Both the position numbers and the translations under genes were made by a program. A stretch of DNA of 64,000 nucleotides, taken from the NCBI RefSeq assembly GCF_001578945.1, contig NZ_KQ969550.1:403101-467100 (forward strand). Direction: 5' to 3'. The notes beneath the pieces are model-generated. The model was given only the letters and a program-made list of their open reading frames with translations, was not told the origin of the DNA and ran no database searches. Positions 27,971 to 37,799 of this stretch are shown one piece after another. The first letter of the stretch is position 1. Every line of letters begins with the position of its first letter. Source of the DNA: Streptococcus oralis. Its GTDB lineage: Bacteria > Bacillota > Bacilli > Lactobacillales > Streptococcaceae.

Positions 27971-28550
27971 CTATCTGACTCAGTTAGAAACCTATCTCCA
28001 TAAACTGCCTGAAGCTGACCGCATCGAAGCCATGGACTACTTTAAGGAACTATTTGACGATGCAGGTACAGAGGGTGAAGAGGAGCTCATCGCCAGTCTG
28101 GGAACTCCAAAAGAAGCAGCTCATGATGTCCTCTCTAACCTCCTCGACAAGAAAGTCAATGAGGCACCCGCTCAAAAGAATGATCGCCAACTCCTACACA
28201 TTGCCCTCTTGGCCTTACTAGCAGCCCCTATCGGCATTCCTGTTGGAATTGCAATTATCTTAACCATTATCGGGCTTTTTATCGCGGCGACCGCTGTCAT
28301 TCTAGCTTTTTTCACCGTTTCGGTGACGGGAATCCTGCTGGGTGGACTTTTTATCGTAGAGAGCTTTAGTGTTCTGGTCGAAGCTAAATCTGCCTTTATC
28401 TTGATTTTTGGGGCTGGTTTGCTTTCTATCGGTGCTTCTTCTCTTGTTCTACTGGGTATCTCCTATGTAGCTCGTTTCTTTGGCCTCCTAGTCGTCCGCT
28501 TGGTGCAATGGATTCTTAAAAAAGGAAAGAGAGGTGACAGACATGCGTAA
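27957..28550 (+). CDS. DUF1700 (HAAS domain) membrane protein
   Basis: This 197-residue protein has a soluble N-terminal HAAS helical domain (about residues 1-65, with LPEADRIEAMDYFKELFDDA). Three or four hydrophobic segments follow (about residues 78-185). Such proteins are commonly encoded next to PadR regulators and DUF4097 proteins and are thought to take part in envelope stress responses. Its start lies inside padR and its end overlaps the next gene by 8 bases. Confidence 0.9.
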   Translation: MTRTDYLTQLETYLHKLPEADRIEAMDYFKELFDDAGTEGEEELIASLGTPKEAAHDVLSNLLDKKVNEAPAQKNDRQLLHIALLALLAAPIGIPVGIAIILTIIGLFIAATAVILAFFTVSVTGILLGGLFIVESFSVLVEAKSAFILIFGAGLLSIGASSLVLLGISYVARFFGLLVVRLVQWILKKGKRGDRHA

Positions 28551-29463
28551 ATTGACAAAAGGATTTCTCATTTTTGGTGTGGTTGCTACTATTCTTGGTT
28601 TTATCATGATAGTTGTCGGCGCCCAGTCCAATGGTATTCAAAGTTTACTTGCCATGTCAAAAGACCCCGTCTATGACAATCGTATCGAAGAAGTGACCTT
28701 TGGAAATGAAGTGGAAAAACTTGATTTAGCCCTTGAGGAACACAGCCTGACCATCACAGAGTCTGTAGATGACAAGATCCACATCACCTATCATCCGTCT
28801 ATGTCTGGTCGTCACGATCTAACTACTGGCATGAGTGACAAAACACTGAGCGTCACTGACAAACAAGCCTCCCAACATCGTTTTCTCGGTTCAGGAATCG
28901 AAGGCCTACTTCGTATTGCCAGTAGTTATTCTCACCGTTTTGACGAAGTCATTCTCTCCCTCCCTAAAGGAAGAAGGCTGCAAGCTATCACCGTCTCAGC
29001 CAATCGTGGACAAACCAATATTCGTCAAGCCAATCTTGAAAATGCGACAATCAAAACAAAAGGCTACCTCTTAAGACTAACAGAAAGTTCTATCAAGAAC
29101 AGCACACTAACGACACCTCATATCATCAATATCTTTGATACCGAATTGACAGATAGTAAACTAGAGTCAACAGAAAATCACTTCCACGCCGAAAAAATCC
29201 AAGTACACGGTAAGGTGGAATTGGTGGCGAACACAGACCTAAATCTACTACTTTCCGAAGAAGAAAAACAAAGAATCAACTTAGATCTTTCAACAAAACA
29301 TGGTTCTATTATCCATTTTCAGAGAGAAGGAAGACGTTCGTTTAAAAATGAAGAAAACAAAGATGAACGTTTAAGCAATCCTTATAAAACAGAAAAAGCT
29401 GATGTGAAAGATCAACTCATAGCAAGGGCTGATCAGGATATCTATCTACTCAAAGCAGAGTAA
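28543..29463 (+). CDS. DUF4097 beta-helix membrane-anchored protein
   Basis: This 306-residue protein has one N-terminal membrane helix (about residues 6-28). A long domain of regular short strands follows (IRQANLENATIKTKG, LTESSIKNSTLTT), as in DUF4097 adhesin-like beta-solenoid domains. The ATG at 28543 follows AGAGGTGA; an in-frame GTG three codons earlier is less likely. It belongs to the padR-DUF1700-DUF4097 module, often linked to envelope stress. The C-terminus is highly charged (KNEENKDERLSNPYKTEKAD). Confidence 0.85.
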   Translation: MRKLTKGFLIFGVVATILGFIMIVVGAQSNGIQSLLAMSKDPVYDNRIEEVTFGNEVEKLDLALEEHSLTITESVDDKIHITYHPSMSGRHDLTTGMSDKTLSVTDKQASQHRFLGSGIEGLLRIASSYSHRFDEVILSLPKGRRLQAITVSANRGQTNIRQANLENATIKTKGYLLRLTESSIKNSTLTTPHIINIFDTELTDSKLESTENHFHAEKIQVHGKVELVANTDLNLLLSEEEKQRINLDLSTKHGSIIHFQREGRRSFKNEENKDERLSNPYKTEKADVKDQLIARADQDIYLLKAE

Positions 29464-29552
29464 CACAAGTCTTCTTCTATAAATCATTGACAAAAACGCT
29501 TTCATCTGCTAGTCTAAAGATAGAAAACAACCATAAAAAAGGAGGTTCCATC

Positions 29553-30506
29553 ATGACACAAGAATGGTTTGAAAGTGCTGATCTTGAGAAGAAATCACCT
29601 CAGACGAAATCGGAAATCCAACCCGACGAGCCTGAGACTTCAGAAACTGTGGAGACCGAACTACAAGTAAACGAAGAAACTTCTGTCTCACCTAAAGAGC
29701 TGGAAAGGCATGAGGAGGAAGCTCCCGAAATGACTGAGGAAACCCAAACCGAGGAAGAGGGAGAAGGGAAAGTTGAAGAGGAACAAACCCCTGCAAAAGA
29801 GAAAAGCATCCTCAGCAAGTCTTTAGAAAGCCCCTATATCCCAGATATTGACCCTCGTAAAACTGCCCGATTCAAAGAAGAAATCGCACTTTTTTGGGTT
29901 TGGCTGCTGGATGCTATCCAAGAACCAACTGCTAGCAAGACTACGGACCAAAAGCATCGTTATAGTGTCTTTGGCCTGCTCACTTTGTTATCCTCGATTA
30001 ACCTTTTCTTTAGTATCTACCATATCAAGCACCTCTACTATGGCTATATGATTTCTATGGCTAATAGTTATCCTAACCAGCTTCCACCTTTAGATCTTTT
30101 TGCTGGACTTTCGATTCTGGTCGCTAGCGCTCTATTTTACTTTTCTATTATTTTGGGAGGCTTTACTGTCCGACGTGTGTTGGATCAGGAGAACGACTTC
30201 ACATTCCAAGAAGCTTGCAATCGTTACAGCAGACTCTTTGCTATCCCGCTTGTCCTAACAGCTCTAGCAAGTTTCTTTGCACTTTTTGGTGGCTTGCGAT
30301 TTGCTGGTATCCTCACTCTTCTAAGCATGGCCATCTTTGCCCTTGGAAATCTCTTTGTGATTAGCAAGCCAAGTAAGACCAGTAACCTGGACCCATTTTA
30401 TCGATTCTTGCTAGCTGTCTTACTTGATGGCGCCATTCTCTTACCCTTCTTCATTGCAGAGTTAGCGCTGACAGTGGACTACCTTCGCATCCTGACATTC
30501 TTTTAA
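29553..30506 (+). CDS. Membrane protein with acidic cytoplasmic N-terminus
   Basis: This 317-residue protein begins with about 95 residues very rich in Glu, Thr and Pro, probably disordered. Five or six hydrophobic segments follow (about residues 145-315). It resembles DUF6574-type streptococcal membrane proteins, but I am unsure of the family. ATG 29553 is chosen because AAAGGAGG precedes it; the open frame starts 22 codons earlier without a ribosome site. It lies 89 bases after the DUF4097 gene and ends at a terminator, so it may be the last gene of the padR operon. Confidence 0.75.
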   Translation: MTQEWFESADLEKKSPQTKSEIQPDEPETSETVETELQVNEETSVSPKELERHEEEAPEMTEETQTEEEGEGKVEEEQTPAKEKSILSKSLESPYIPDIDPRKTARFKEEIALFWVWLLDAIQEPTASKTTDQKHRYSVFGLLTLLSSINLFFSIYHIKHLYYGYMISMANSYPNQLPPLDLFAGLSILVASALFYFSIILGGFTVRRVLDQENDFTFQEACNRYSRLFAIPLVLTALASFFALFGGLRFAGILTLLSMAIFALGNLFVISKPSKTSNLDPFYRFLLAVLLDGAILLPFFIAELALTVDYLRILTFF

Positions 30507-30545
30507 CCAAAATCCCTGCCATTTGTTAATGACAGGGATTTTTAT
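30507..30545. terminator. Bidirectional terminator
   Basis: AAAATCCCTG-CATT pairs with AATG-CAGGGATTTTT around a TTGTT loop, with A- and T-runs on the two sides. Confidence 0.85.
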
Positions 30546-30568
30546 GCTTACTCTTTTTTAGACAAGGC

Positions 30569-31429
30569 CTACTTGACGGCTGCCAATTCTTCAAAGTCTT
30601 TTCCAAAAATGGCTTGTACTTCTAATTGATTAGCATCTAGTTGCTGATAAAACGCTTTTGGTAGTAACTCTAGAAATCTTGCATAGTCCAAGCGAGCGAT
30701 GGCTTCGTAGTCTTCTGCTTTGGACCCATCACCAGAAATCGTCACTAGGTCAATCTCCCAAACAAGTTCCTTGCCTGCTAACTGCTCGGTGTAAGGTGCT
30801 GGTACAAAGGGTTCCTTAGGCAAAATTGTCTTGGCTCCCTGAGCTAGGTGGTAGATACCGTGTACCTTGCCTTGGGCGTCCGGGTAAAATTTCACACTGG
30901 CAAGATAGGCATCCGAACCTTGAACCTTCTTGACCAACTCTTCAAAACGTGCCAATCCGTCCTCAGCCAAAAAGCTCTCTAGGTATTCCTTGTTCAAATA
31001 GATAGGGGACAAGAGCCCTTGGCAGTATACTAGACGAGCTGCCTTATCCGCTAGATAATTCTGAACTTTTTGTCGGAAATAAGCTTCAAAGTCAAATCCT
31101 TCTAGCCCTTCTACCACTTGCCCCAACTTGTTCGATAGGGCTTGAAGGAGAGCTTCTACAATCTCCCAGTCCGCTCTGGTAAGGAAGTCTGGAATCACCA
31201 CTTGATAGCCTTTTCGACTATCCGCATAGTTCACTTTGAAGAGAAATTGTGATTGCCCCACTATCCCACACTCGATATACTCGAGACGATTGAGGGGCTG
31301 ACGGAGATAGACCGCATCATAACTATGCGACTCCAAGCCCTCCACCAAGGCCAAGATGGATTTGGCAGTCAAGACCTCCTGTTGTCCTAGAATGCTTTCT
31401 TTATTTGGGATAAAAAATGTTTTCGCCAT
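30569..31429 (-). CDS. DUF4299-like cytoplasmic protein
   Basis: This 286-residue protein has no signal peptide or membrane segment. It begins MAKTFFIPNKESILGQQEV, which I associate with a streptococcal family of unknown function, DUF4299. No catalytic motif is visible. GGAGG precedes the ATG at a good distance. It is a single gene between terminators; neighbouring genes give no hint of function. Confidence 0.65.
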   Translation of the reverse strand: MAKTFFIPNKESILGQQEVLTAKSILALVEGLESHSYDAVYLRQPLNRLEYIECGIVGQSQFLFKVNYADSRKGYQVVIPDFLTRADWEIVEALLQALSNKLGQVVEGLEGFDFEAYFRQKVQNYLADKAARLVYCQGLLSPIYLNKEYLESFLAEDGLARFEELVKKVQGSDAYLASVKFYPDAQGKVHGIYHLAQGAKTILPKEPFVPAPYTEQLAGKELVWEIDLVTISGDGSKAEDYEAIARLDYARFLELLPKAFYQQLDANQLEVQAIFGKDFEELAAVK

Positions 31430-31519
31430 AACTGGCCTCCTTTGAAATCGTTTACATATAGTATATCCTATTTTCCTGAAAGATACAGAAACAAATTTTA
31501 GATTTTTAGATAAAAAGCA

Positions 31520-31549
31520 TAGAAAAACAGCCCCTAGGGGCTGTTTGCT
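31520..31549 (-). terminator. Terminator after trhO
   Basis: AAACAGCCCC pairs perfectly with GGGGCTGTTT around TA, followed by TTCT on the minus strand. It lies directly after the trhO stop. Confidence 0.85.
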
Positions 31550-32536
31550 TTATACTGTAGCGACTTGATCCAAGCTTTCACCGATAGCTGCTAGGCGCTC
31601 GATCACTTCTGCTTGTGTCAATTCATTTTCTGAGACATAGCGGTTACGTGGGTGAACACGGCACTCATGCGAGCAGCCACGAAGGTACTTGTCTTCATTT
31701 TCTTCTGATGTCAAGATACGACGGTTACAGAAGGGATTTCCACAGTTGACATAACGTTCACATGGTGTTCCATCAAACCAGTCTTTCCCTACGATGGTTG
31801 GATTGACATGGTTGACATCGACTGCAATACGCTCGTCAAAGACGTACATTTTCCCATCCCAAAGCTCACCTTGGACTTCTGGGTCTTTACCGTAGGTTGC
31901 GATTCCTCCGTGCAATTGACCGACATCTTTGTAGCCTTCACGGACCATCCAGCCTGAGAATTTCTCACAGCGAACTCCACCTGTACAGTAAACCACGACA
32001 CGCTTGTCCATGAATTTTTCCTTGTTGTCACGTACCCATTGTGGCAACTCACGGAAGTTGCGAATGTCTGGGCGGATAGCCCCACGGAAGTGCCCTAGGT
32101 CGTACTCATAATCATTCCGAGTGTCCAAAACAACGGTATCTTCGTCAAGAAGGGCTTCTTTGAACTCTTTTGGAGACAAGTAAGCACCTGTAGTTTCAAG
32201 TGGGTTGATGTCGTTGTCGAAGTCGTTGTCTTCCAAACCAAGGTGGACAATTTCTTTCTTATAGCGAACAAACATCTTCTTGAAGGCTTGTTCATTTTCT
32301 TCGTCAATCTTGAACCAGAGGTCTTCCATACCTGGGAGGCTGTGAACGTAGTCCATGTATTTTTGAGTTGTTTCGTAGTCACCTGAAACGGTTCCGTTGA
32401 TTCCCTCATCAGCGACTAGGATACGACCTTTAAGGCCGATTGATTTACAGAAAGCCAAGTGGTCTGCCGCAAATTGCTCTGCGTTTTCAATTGGAGTATA
32501 AAGGTAGTAAAGTAAGACACGAATATCTTTTGCCAT
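31550..32536 (-). CDS. trhO: tRNA uridine(34) hydroxylase TrhO, rhodanese family
   Basis: TrhO (YbfQ/YceA family) makes 5-hydroxyuridine at wobble position 34. The product has 328 residues from ATG 32536, which starts with the family's usual [11 protein letters not shown]; the frame extends 15 codons upstream without family similarity. The N-terminal half holds an acylphosphatase-like domain with [11 protein letters not shown]. The rhodanese domain carries the active Cys in [13 protein letters not shown] (about residues 177-189). The C-terminus has a Cys-rich, probably zinc-binding region ([19 protein letters not shown]). Confidence 0.93.
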   Translation of the reverse strand: MAKDIRVLLYYLYTPIENAEQFAADHLAFCKSIGLKGRILVADEGINGTVSGDYETTQKYMDYVHSLPGMEDLWFKIDEENEQAFKKMFVRYKKEIVHLGLEDNDFDNDINPLETTGAYLSPKEFKEALLDEDTVVLDTRNDYEYDLGHFRGAIRPDIRNFRELPQWVRDNKEKFMDKRVVVYCTGGVRCEKFSGWMVREGYKDVGQLHGGIATYGKDPEVQGELWDGKMYVFDERIAVDVNHVNPTIVGKDWFDGTPCERYVNCGNPFCNRRILTSEENEDKYLRGCSHECRVHPRNRYVSENELTQAEVIERLAAIGESLDQVATV

Positions 32537-32650
32537 AAGATTTCTTCTCTTTTCTATTCTTAAATTTTCAGAATTTTTCATCTAGCATTACTAGTATACT
32601 CTCTCTAGAAAACGAATGCAATTTATTTGACCGGAAGTTTCTAAAAGAAG

Positions 32651-34396
32651 CTAACTAGCCATTTTTAGTTTATTTTCCCTCATCATCTCAGTAGAAGTTC
32701 GATACAATTGATTTCTAATAAAAAGTTCCTCGTGACTTCCCTGGTCTTCTAAAACTCCTCCTTCATTTAACACCAAGATGAGTTCTGCATCTTGAATCGT
32801 AGCCAAGCGATGAGCAATGGTAATGCAAGTTTTTCCAGCCGTTAATTCTCTAATTGCCTTCATGATCACTCTCTCTGTGACAGAGTCCAAGCTTGCAGTG
32901 ATTTCGTCCAGCAGATAAATTTCAGCAGGAACCATTAGAGTACGCGCAATCGTAAATCGTTGCTTCTGCCCTTCAGACAATCCCTGCTCTCCATCTAGTA
33001 TGGGTGTATCTAAACCATTTGGTAGTTGATTTACTAGGTCTAACAACTCTAATTTCTCTAAAACAAATTCTAAACGCTCTTTCGATACATTCCTATTTTT
33101 CCCATAGCACAAATTTTCTCTGATAGTTCCTTGGAACAGAGTGTTGGTTTGAGAAACATAACTAATCTTCTGTCTAACTTCCTCAGTAGAAAGGGACTTG
33201 AGAGAGTGCTTTCCGATGAAAATTTCCCCGTGTTCATAGGAATAAAATTTCATTAATAACGAAAACAGGGTCGTTTTCCCAGAACCACTCGGTTCAATAA
33301 GAGCAATTTGTTTTCCAAATGGTAGCTGGACAGTTACATTCTTTAAGGTCGGATTTCCCTTGTTTTGATAAGAAAAAGAAAGATTCTTCAGCGAAATTGA
33401 CAAATCCGAATTTTGAGAAATCTGAGAAGGAGGTTCCTCCTCTCTTGAGAGATTCTGCAACTCTGAAATGCGTACTGCTACCCCTCGCACCTCTGCCAGA
33501 TCATCCAGTGAGTGCATGAGTTCTGAAACTGGTTCTAATAGCTGCATGACATATAACACAAAAGTCGTTAAAGCTACCATCGTCATAAAACCATTTTGAA
33601 CTTGCCAGGTAGCTAGGGCGATAATCCCTAAAATCAAACACATAACTAAACTACTCAACAAGGTATTTTGAAAAGAAGTCAGCCTTAAAATTCTCCTAAA
33701 ATTGACAGACAAATTCTGCGCCATTTTAGAAAACTGCTCTTTCTCGTCTACTTCTCCCTTTAGTGATTTTATCAATTGCATCCGTGAAAATTTATGACTC
33801 AATTTTCCTGTTAGGTTTCCTAAGAGTTCCTGGTGTCTTAAAAAATAAATCTCTAACTTTTGATCTATAGGAAGGGATACAAGCACTAAGCAAGCAATTA
33901 AAACAAGACTCCCCAATGTTAAAAAGAGATGGATGGAAAAGAGAAAGTAAAAAGTGCCTATTACAAGAAATAAGTTTAGTAACACTTGTGGCAAGGTAAT
34001 TGCAACTAGGCGTAGCACTACCGACATATCATTGGTCAGTCTACTTGCCAAATCACCTGCTTGGTACTTTTCAATCGTTTCAAGAGGAAGGGATAAGAGC
34101 TTTTGATGCAATTGAAGTTGCATGTTCTTCATTGCTTCATTTCCACTCCTGCCTAATAAATACGAAGATAAAGACTGTAAAGAGTAGACAAAAATAAAAA
34201 ACAAGGGGAGAAAGAAAAGCATCCAAGGATTTGACAGAAGCCACTGTAAAAACGAAGGTTCTACCATTCTTCCGATGACTTGTGGAATCATCAATCCTAA
34301 ACTTGCTCCGACAAAACCGAGGATTAAACCACTAAAAAACTTGAATTTGTCTAAACATTGAAATAGCGCGCGATAAAATAAAGCCTGATTCTCCAT
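32651..34396 (-). CDS. ABC-type exporter with fused membrane and ATPase domains
   Basis: This 581-residue half-exporter has six membrane helices (about residues 18-300) followed by an ATPase domain. Walker B is IYLLDEITASLD and the switch is TIAHR. The Walker A reads EPSGSGKTT, with Glu where the first Gly normally stands, and the signature reads LSEGQ instead of LSGGQ. These are modest departures; Lys and Thr are intact. It abuts the upstream permease gene (no gap) and closes the operon headed by the 30-residue peptide. It could export that peptide or give immunity; no peptidase C39 domain is present. Confidence 0.85.
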   Translation of the reverse strand: MENQALFYRALFQCLDKFKFFSGLILGFVGASLGLMIPQVIGRMVEPSFLQWLLSNPWMLFFLPLFFIFVYSLQSLSSYLLGRSGNEAMKNMQLQLHQKLLSLPLETIEKYQAGDLASRLTNDMSVVLRLVAITLPQVLLNLFLVIGTFYFLFSIHLFLTLGSLVLIACLVLVSLPIDQKLEIYFLRHQELLGNLTGKLSHKFSRMQLIKSLKGEVDEKEQFSKMAQNLSVNFRRILRLTSFQNTLLSSLVMCLILGIIALATWQVQNGFMTMVALTTFVLYVMQLLEPVSELMHSLDDLAEVRGVAVRISELQNLSREEEPPSQISQNSDLSISLKNLSFSYQNKGNPTLKNVTVQLPFGKQIALIEPSGSGKTTLFSLLMKFYSYEHGEIFIGKHSLKSLSTEEVRQKISYVSQTNTLFQGTIRENLCYGKNRNVSKERLEFVLEKLELLDLVNQLPNGLDTPILDGEQGLSEGQKQRFTIARTLMVPAEIYLLDEITASLDSVTERVIMKAIRELTAGKTCITIAHRLATIQDAELILVLNEGGVLEDQGSHEELFIRNQLYRTSTEMMRENKLKMAS

Positions 34397-35152
34397 CTAA
34401 AATTCTACCTTTCTAAATTTGTTGAGACTCATCCAAAAGCAAGGAAGAAGGATACAAAGAGTTACAGTTGTGCAACCCAGATAAGCCAATGTAAACTCAC
34501 CCTTTTCAGCTAGAAGGCGATAGCCACTTGGAAAAAGAAACCCCACTTGACCCAACAAAGGTAGAACAGTACTAATCACGACTAGCCCAATCCCACTGAT
34601 CATTCCTGCAACGGGACTCATCAAAAAAGAGAATAAGGTTAAGGCAAATACATAGGTAACCTGCACCATCATGGTTCCGAATACTGAAAAAAGTGCAAGA
34701 AGACCTTCTGTTCCCAGCAATTCTCCCGAGCCATAAGGTAGGTGTACCACCCTTAAATAGTAGACTCCTGCCATACAGATGCTAAAGAGCAACAAATAGA
34801 TGACCAAGATTAGTAGTAGGCTCATCAATTTTGCAACTAAAATTTTTCCTCTTTCAATGTCCTTATAGAGAAAGAGCTGATGCTCCTGGATTTCTTTTTT
34901 AAAAACGGATAAAACTAATAGAAACAGGGCTAGGCTCGGCAAGGTTGAGTTGAAGGTCAGATTAAAAATCCCATCGTACATCTCTAAAAAACTAAACTGT
35001 AGGTTTGCTTCTGTAGGGATTATGTTCATAAAACTTGTTTTCATAAAAGTTGTCATGAGATAAAGGAAAGGCATCAAACTAAAAACCAAGAAAAGTTTGC
35101 TTTCCTTCCGTTTCCAGGTTGTTGCAAATACAGCTTTGAAAATCGAATTCAT
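34397..35152 (-). CDS. ABC-2 type permease protein
   Basis: This 251-residue membrane protein has six hydrophobic segments. It has the general layout of ABC-2 permeases, with an N-terminal helix, an extracellular loop and a basic loop EIQEHQLFLYKDIERGK. It resembles the 37036 permease in this layout (both carry LFLYKD near residues 97-115). It lies one base after the ATPase gene and should pair with it. In bacteriocin loci such transporters often give self-immunity. Confidence 0.75.
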   Translation of the reverse strand: MNSIFKAVFATTWKRKESKLFLVFSLMPFLYLMTTFMKTSFMNIIPTEANLQFSFLEMYDGIFNLTFNSTLPSLALFLLVLSVFKKEIQEHQLFLYKDIERGKILVAKLMSLLLILVIYLLLFSICMAGVYYLRVVHLPYGSGELLGTEGLLALFSVFGTMMVQVTYVFALTLFSFLMSPVAGMISGIGLVVISTVLPLLGQVGFLFPSGYRLLAEKGEFTLAYLGCTTVTLCILLPCFWMSLNKFRKVEF

Positions 35153-35153
35153 C

Positions 35154-36029
35154 TTAGTCTCCTTTTAGGAAAATCTCTTTTAATTGGTTTTCCTTCAACC
35201 CAATTGAGGAAATCCAATCCTTTTCACCTAATTGACGAAAGAGGCGATTCAAGGTAACTGATGGACAGGAAGTCGCAACTTCAATCGTGTCTTCTTTGAG
35301 TGAAATAGTATCTGAAAGAAAGGTCTCAAGAATTTCTCTATCCGCTTCTTCTGTTAATGTAATTAAAAGACTAGCACCATTTGAATGAGCAAACTGATCC
35401 ACCAAACGCCCTGACTCAATATACAAATAGCGATCACAAAGGGCTTCCAATTCACTTAATTGATGACTAGAAATGAGCATTGAAATTTGTCTCTCTGTCG
35501 CCCATTCCTTTAGAATGGTAATCAATTTTTGAACACCAACTGGATCTAGCCCTACAAAAGGCTCATCCAAAATAAGAAATTCTGGCTCAGAAACAAGGGC
35601 AATCGCAAGTGCTGTGCGTTGCTTCATCCCAAAGGAGAAACTTTTGGGTTTTCGTTTCCGAACTTCCCAAAGTTCAACCAATTTGAGAGTCTCTTCGATG
35701 TTTGTGAATTTCTCCTCTTGATTGTGAAGAGTGAGATAAAATTTTAAGTTCTCCTCCACTGTTAGATCCGGATAAAATACAGGCTCAATCATGATACCAA
35801 CATCTTGTAAAATATGATGTTTCGACTGGATATCCACTCCCTTATAATAAATTGTTCCCTGACTAGGTTTGAGAGATTTGGCAATCAACTTCATCAAGGT
35901 CGACTTTCCTGCGCCATTTTTACCAACTAAACCAACAATCTCTCCCTTTTCAATCTCAAGCGTGACATCCGATAAAGAGTAAAAATCATTTCCTGCAAAT
36001 TGCTTAGATAGTTGCTGAATACTGAGCAT
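35154..36029 (-). CDS. ABC transporter ATP-binding protein, immunity/export type
   Basis: This 291-residue ATPase has Walker A GKNGAGKST (about residues 36-44), a signature region SFGMKQR, Walker B FLILDEPFVGLD and the switch SSHQ. The C-terminal extension is typical of CcmA/BcrA-type ATPases that energise ABC-2 permeases for drug or lantibiotic resistance. It overlaps the small membrane protein gene upstream by 26 bases. It probably serves one or both ABC-2 permeases of the operon (34397 and 37036). Confidence 0.88.
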   Translation of the reverse strand: MLSIQQLSKQFAGNDFYSLSDVTLEIEKGEIVGLVGKNGAGKSTLMKLIAKSLKPSQGTIYYKGVDIQSKHHILQDVGIMIEPVFYPDLTVEENLKFYLTLHNQEEKFTNIEETLKLVELWEVRKRKPKSFSFGMKQRTALAIALVSEPEFLILDEPFVGLDPVGVQKLITILKEWATERQISMLISSHQLSELEALCDRYLYIESGRLVDQFAHSNGASLLITLTEEADREILETFLSDTISLKEDTIEVATSCPSVTLNRLFRQLGEKDWISSIGLKENQLKEIFLKGD

Positions 36030-36441
36030 TTTGTTTCTCCTTTTTCATCTTTTGTAGTTTAACATAGTAGTTAACGACTGAAATAACAATATATAGGATG
36101 AACACAAAAGTAAGTTGAGAAAGAGCTAGGGGAGATTCTGCAATCTGTACTGTCATCTCTTCTGTCGCAATTGTATTACGGGCTACAAACGAGGCCCAAA
36201 GGGAGAATTTTTCAGCTAAAAAAGCAAAAACTAGGTAGGATAAGAAGGATAAGCTTGCCAAGGAAAGACCATTGAAAAGCAATTCTTTCTGATGACGCCC
36301 CTTTTGTAAGACATAGGTATTGAGAAGTAAGGGGAAAAGGTAAAAGACTAGGGCAAGGACTGGAAGAGGTAAGGAGGGTAACAAGACCAGCATTATAGCT
36401 GTTGATACCAAGTAATAAACGAACGATAATAAAAGTAACAT
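36004..36441 (-). CDS. Small polytopic membrane protein in the peptide-transport operon
   Basis: This 145-residue protein has four hydrophobic segments (about residues 1-25, 27-45, 55-76 and 106-126) and a basic C-terminus (KLQKMKKEKQN). I recognise no family. It starts 12 bases after the CPBP gene and overlaps the ATPase gene by 26 bases, so it belongs to the operon. A membrane partner or immunity factor is possible. Confidence 0.65.
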   Translation of the reverse strand: MLLLLSFVYYLVSTAIMLVLLPSLPLPVLALVFYLFPLLLNTYVLQKGRHQKELLFNGLSLASLSFLSYLVFAFLAEKFSLWASFVARNTIATEEMTVQIAESPLALSQLTFVFILYIVISVVNYYVKLQKMKKEKQNAQYSATI

Positions 36442-36453
36442 CTGATTTCTCCT

Positions 36454-37032
36454 TTAAGAAAAGATAGCAGCAAGCAGGTTCAAAAACCAATGACTAATAA
36501 TCGAAGCCTGTAAGCCAAAGCGTAAACTAATGGATCCTAATAGAAAGCCAACTGAACTACGAATGAATAGATTGTCTAATAAGCTATAATTAAGATGAAG
36601 GATGAGCCCAAAAGCCAGTGAGCATAGCAACAAAGAAGTAAATTTAGAAAAATTTTTTCTCAAGATGTGATAAAGACAATAACGAAACAAGAACTCTTCA
36701 CATGTAGCAATCAGCATTTGATGCCAGAATTCCTCTCCCTTTATCACAAAATGATTGATTGCAAATAGCATTAAAAACAAAACTAGAAACTGTTTCAAGG
36801 AAAAACTAACTTCTAACTTCTTGGAATATAAGTCGCATCTTTTTGAGATAAGATTGGGCAAAATGATAAAGCAAGGAGGCATGAGAAAGAGTAAAAAATA
36901 AAAGTAGTTTGAAACTAAATGATTGGACTTTACCAGAACCAGCCCTGTCATTCCAAGGCTATACAAAACAACCGCTCCCATCAAAACACCTGCAAAGGAA
37001 ATAAGAGTCCCCATTTTTTCTTGTTGATTCAT
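36454..37032 (-). CDS. CPBP-family intramembrane metalloprotease
   Basis: This 192-residue protein has about six membrane segments. The CPBP (Abi/Rce1) motifs are visible: EEFLFRYCLYH (motif 1, EExxxR, about residues 112-122), FGLILHLNYS (motif 2, FxxxH) and SHWFLNLLAA (motif 3, HxxxN). Members in bacteriocin loci give immunity or process peptides. It lies three bases after the upstream permease gene, and its position in a peptide/ABC operon fits either role. Confidence 0.85.
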   Translation of the reverse strand: MNQQEKMGTLISFAGVLMGAVVLYSLGMTGLVLVKSNHLVSNYFYFLLFLMPPCFIILPNLISKRCDLYSKKLEVSFSLKQFLVLFLMLFAINHFVIKGEEFWHQMLIATCEEFLFRYCLYHILRKNFSKFTSLLLCSLAFGLILHLNYSLLDNLFIRSSVGFLLGSISLRFGLQASIISHWFLNLLAAIFS

Positions 37033-37035
37033 ACT

Positions 37036-37779
37036 CTAAAACTCCATCCTTGAAAAGTTCTTGCGACTTCCTCTATAAAAGAAAAGTCCGTAAAGAATAC
37101 TAACCATGAGTGCCAGAAAAGAAGTCCATCCAAAGCCAATATCAGAAATCTTCGTGACATATCCATTAGGAAAGAGATAACTGAGATATTCCAGTCTAGG
37201 AGCAATCGCTGACAGCAAGACAAGGCAGCTGTTGACGAGAACCGTTAGAGCACGATTATGTCTCAAAGACAGCCAAGTTGCCGCTAGAATGGTTAAAACA
37301 TTAAGACTAATAGTACTAAGGAGATCAAGTAGCTCTCTCTGTAAAAGAAGGGAATCTGATAGCCAAGTAATTGTCTGATTAAAAAACAAACAGTAACTAA
37401 GAAAACTAGTGAGAACACTAAGCATCGTATAAAGAACATAAATTAGTATCACGGAAAGGAGTTTGATATTAAAAATAGCAGAGCGACTCAAATCCTTGTA
37501 TAGAAATAGGATCCCCGAACGAAACTCTTCACGAAAGACTTCGTAAACAAGATAGGACAATACAAGGGACGGAAGAACCAACTTGAATTGCGACTGAAGA
37601 ACGATACTAAGAAAGGAGCTAAAACTACCAGAAGCGTTTGTCGCATAGAAAGCTTCCATATCCGGGCTACTAGTTAAGAAGGGGATTACGAAGGGAAGGA
37701 AGGAAAAGGCCAGTAGAAAGAGAATCTCTCGTTTGGACCAAATACTTTTAAAAATTGGAATCATCATTTTTTTCATCAT
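37036..37779 (-). CDS. ABC-2 type permease protein
   Basis: This 247-residue membrane protein has six hydrophobic segments and an ABC-2 layout similar to the 34397 protein. It is the first large gene after the 30-residue peptide. TAGGAGG lies 4 bases before the first of several ATG codons; the second ATG (37776) has slightly better spacing. The partner ATPase is probably the 35154 product. Confidence 0.75.
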   Translation of the reverse strand: MMKKMMIPIFKSIWSKREILFLLAFSFLPFVIPFLTSSPDMEAFYATNASGSFSSFLSIVLQSQFKLVLPSLVLSYLVYEVFREEFRSGILFLYKDLSRSAIFNIKLLSVILIYVLYTMLSVLTSFLSYCLFFNQTITWLSDSLLLQRELLDLLSTISLNVLTILAATWLSLRHNRALTVLVNSCLVLLSAIAPRLEYLSYLFPNGYVTKISDIGFGWTSFLALMVSILYGLFFYRGSRKNFSRMEF

Positions 37780-37799
37780 TTTACCTCCTATCGAATCAT

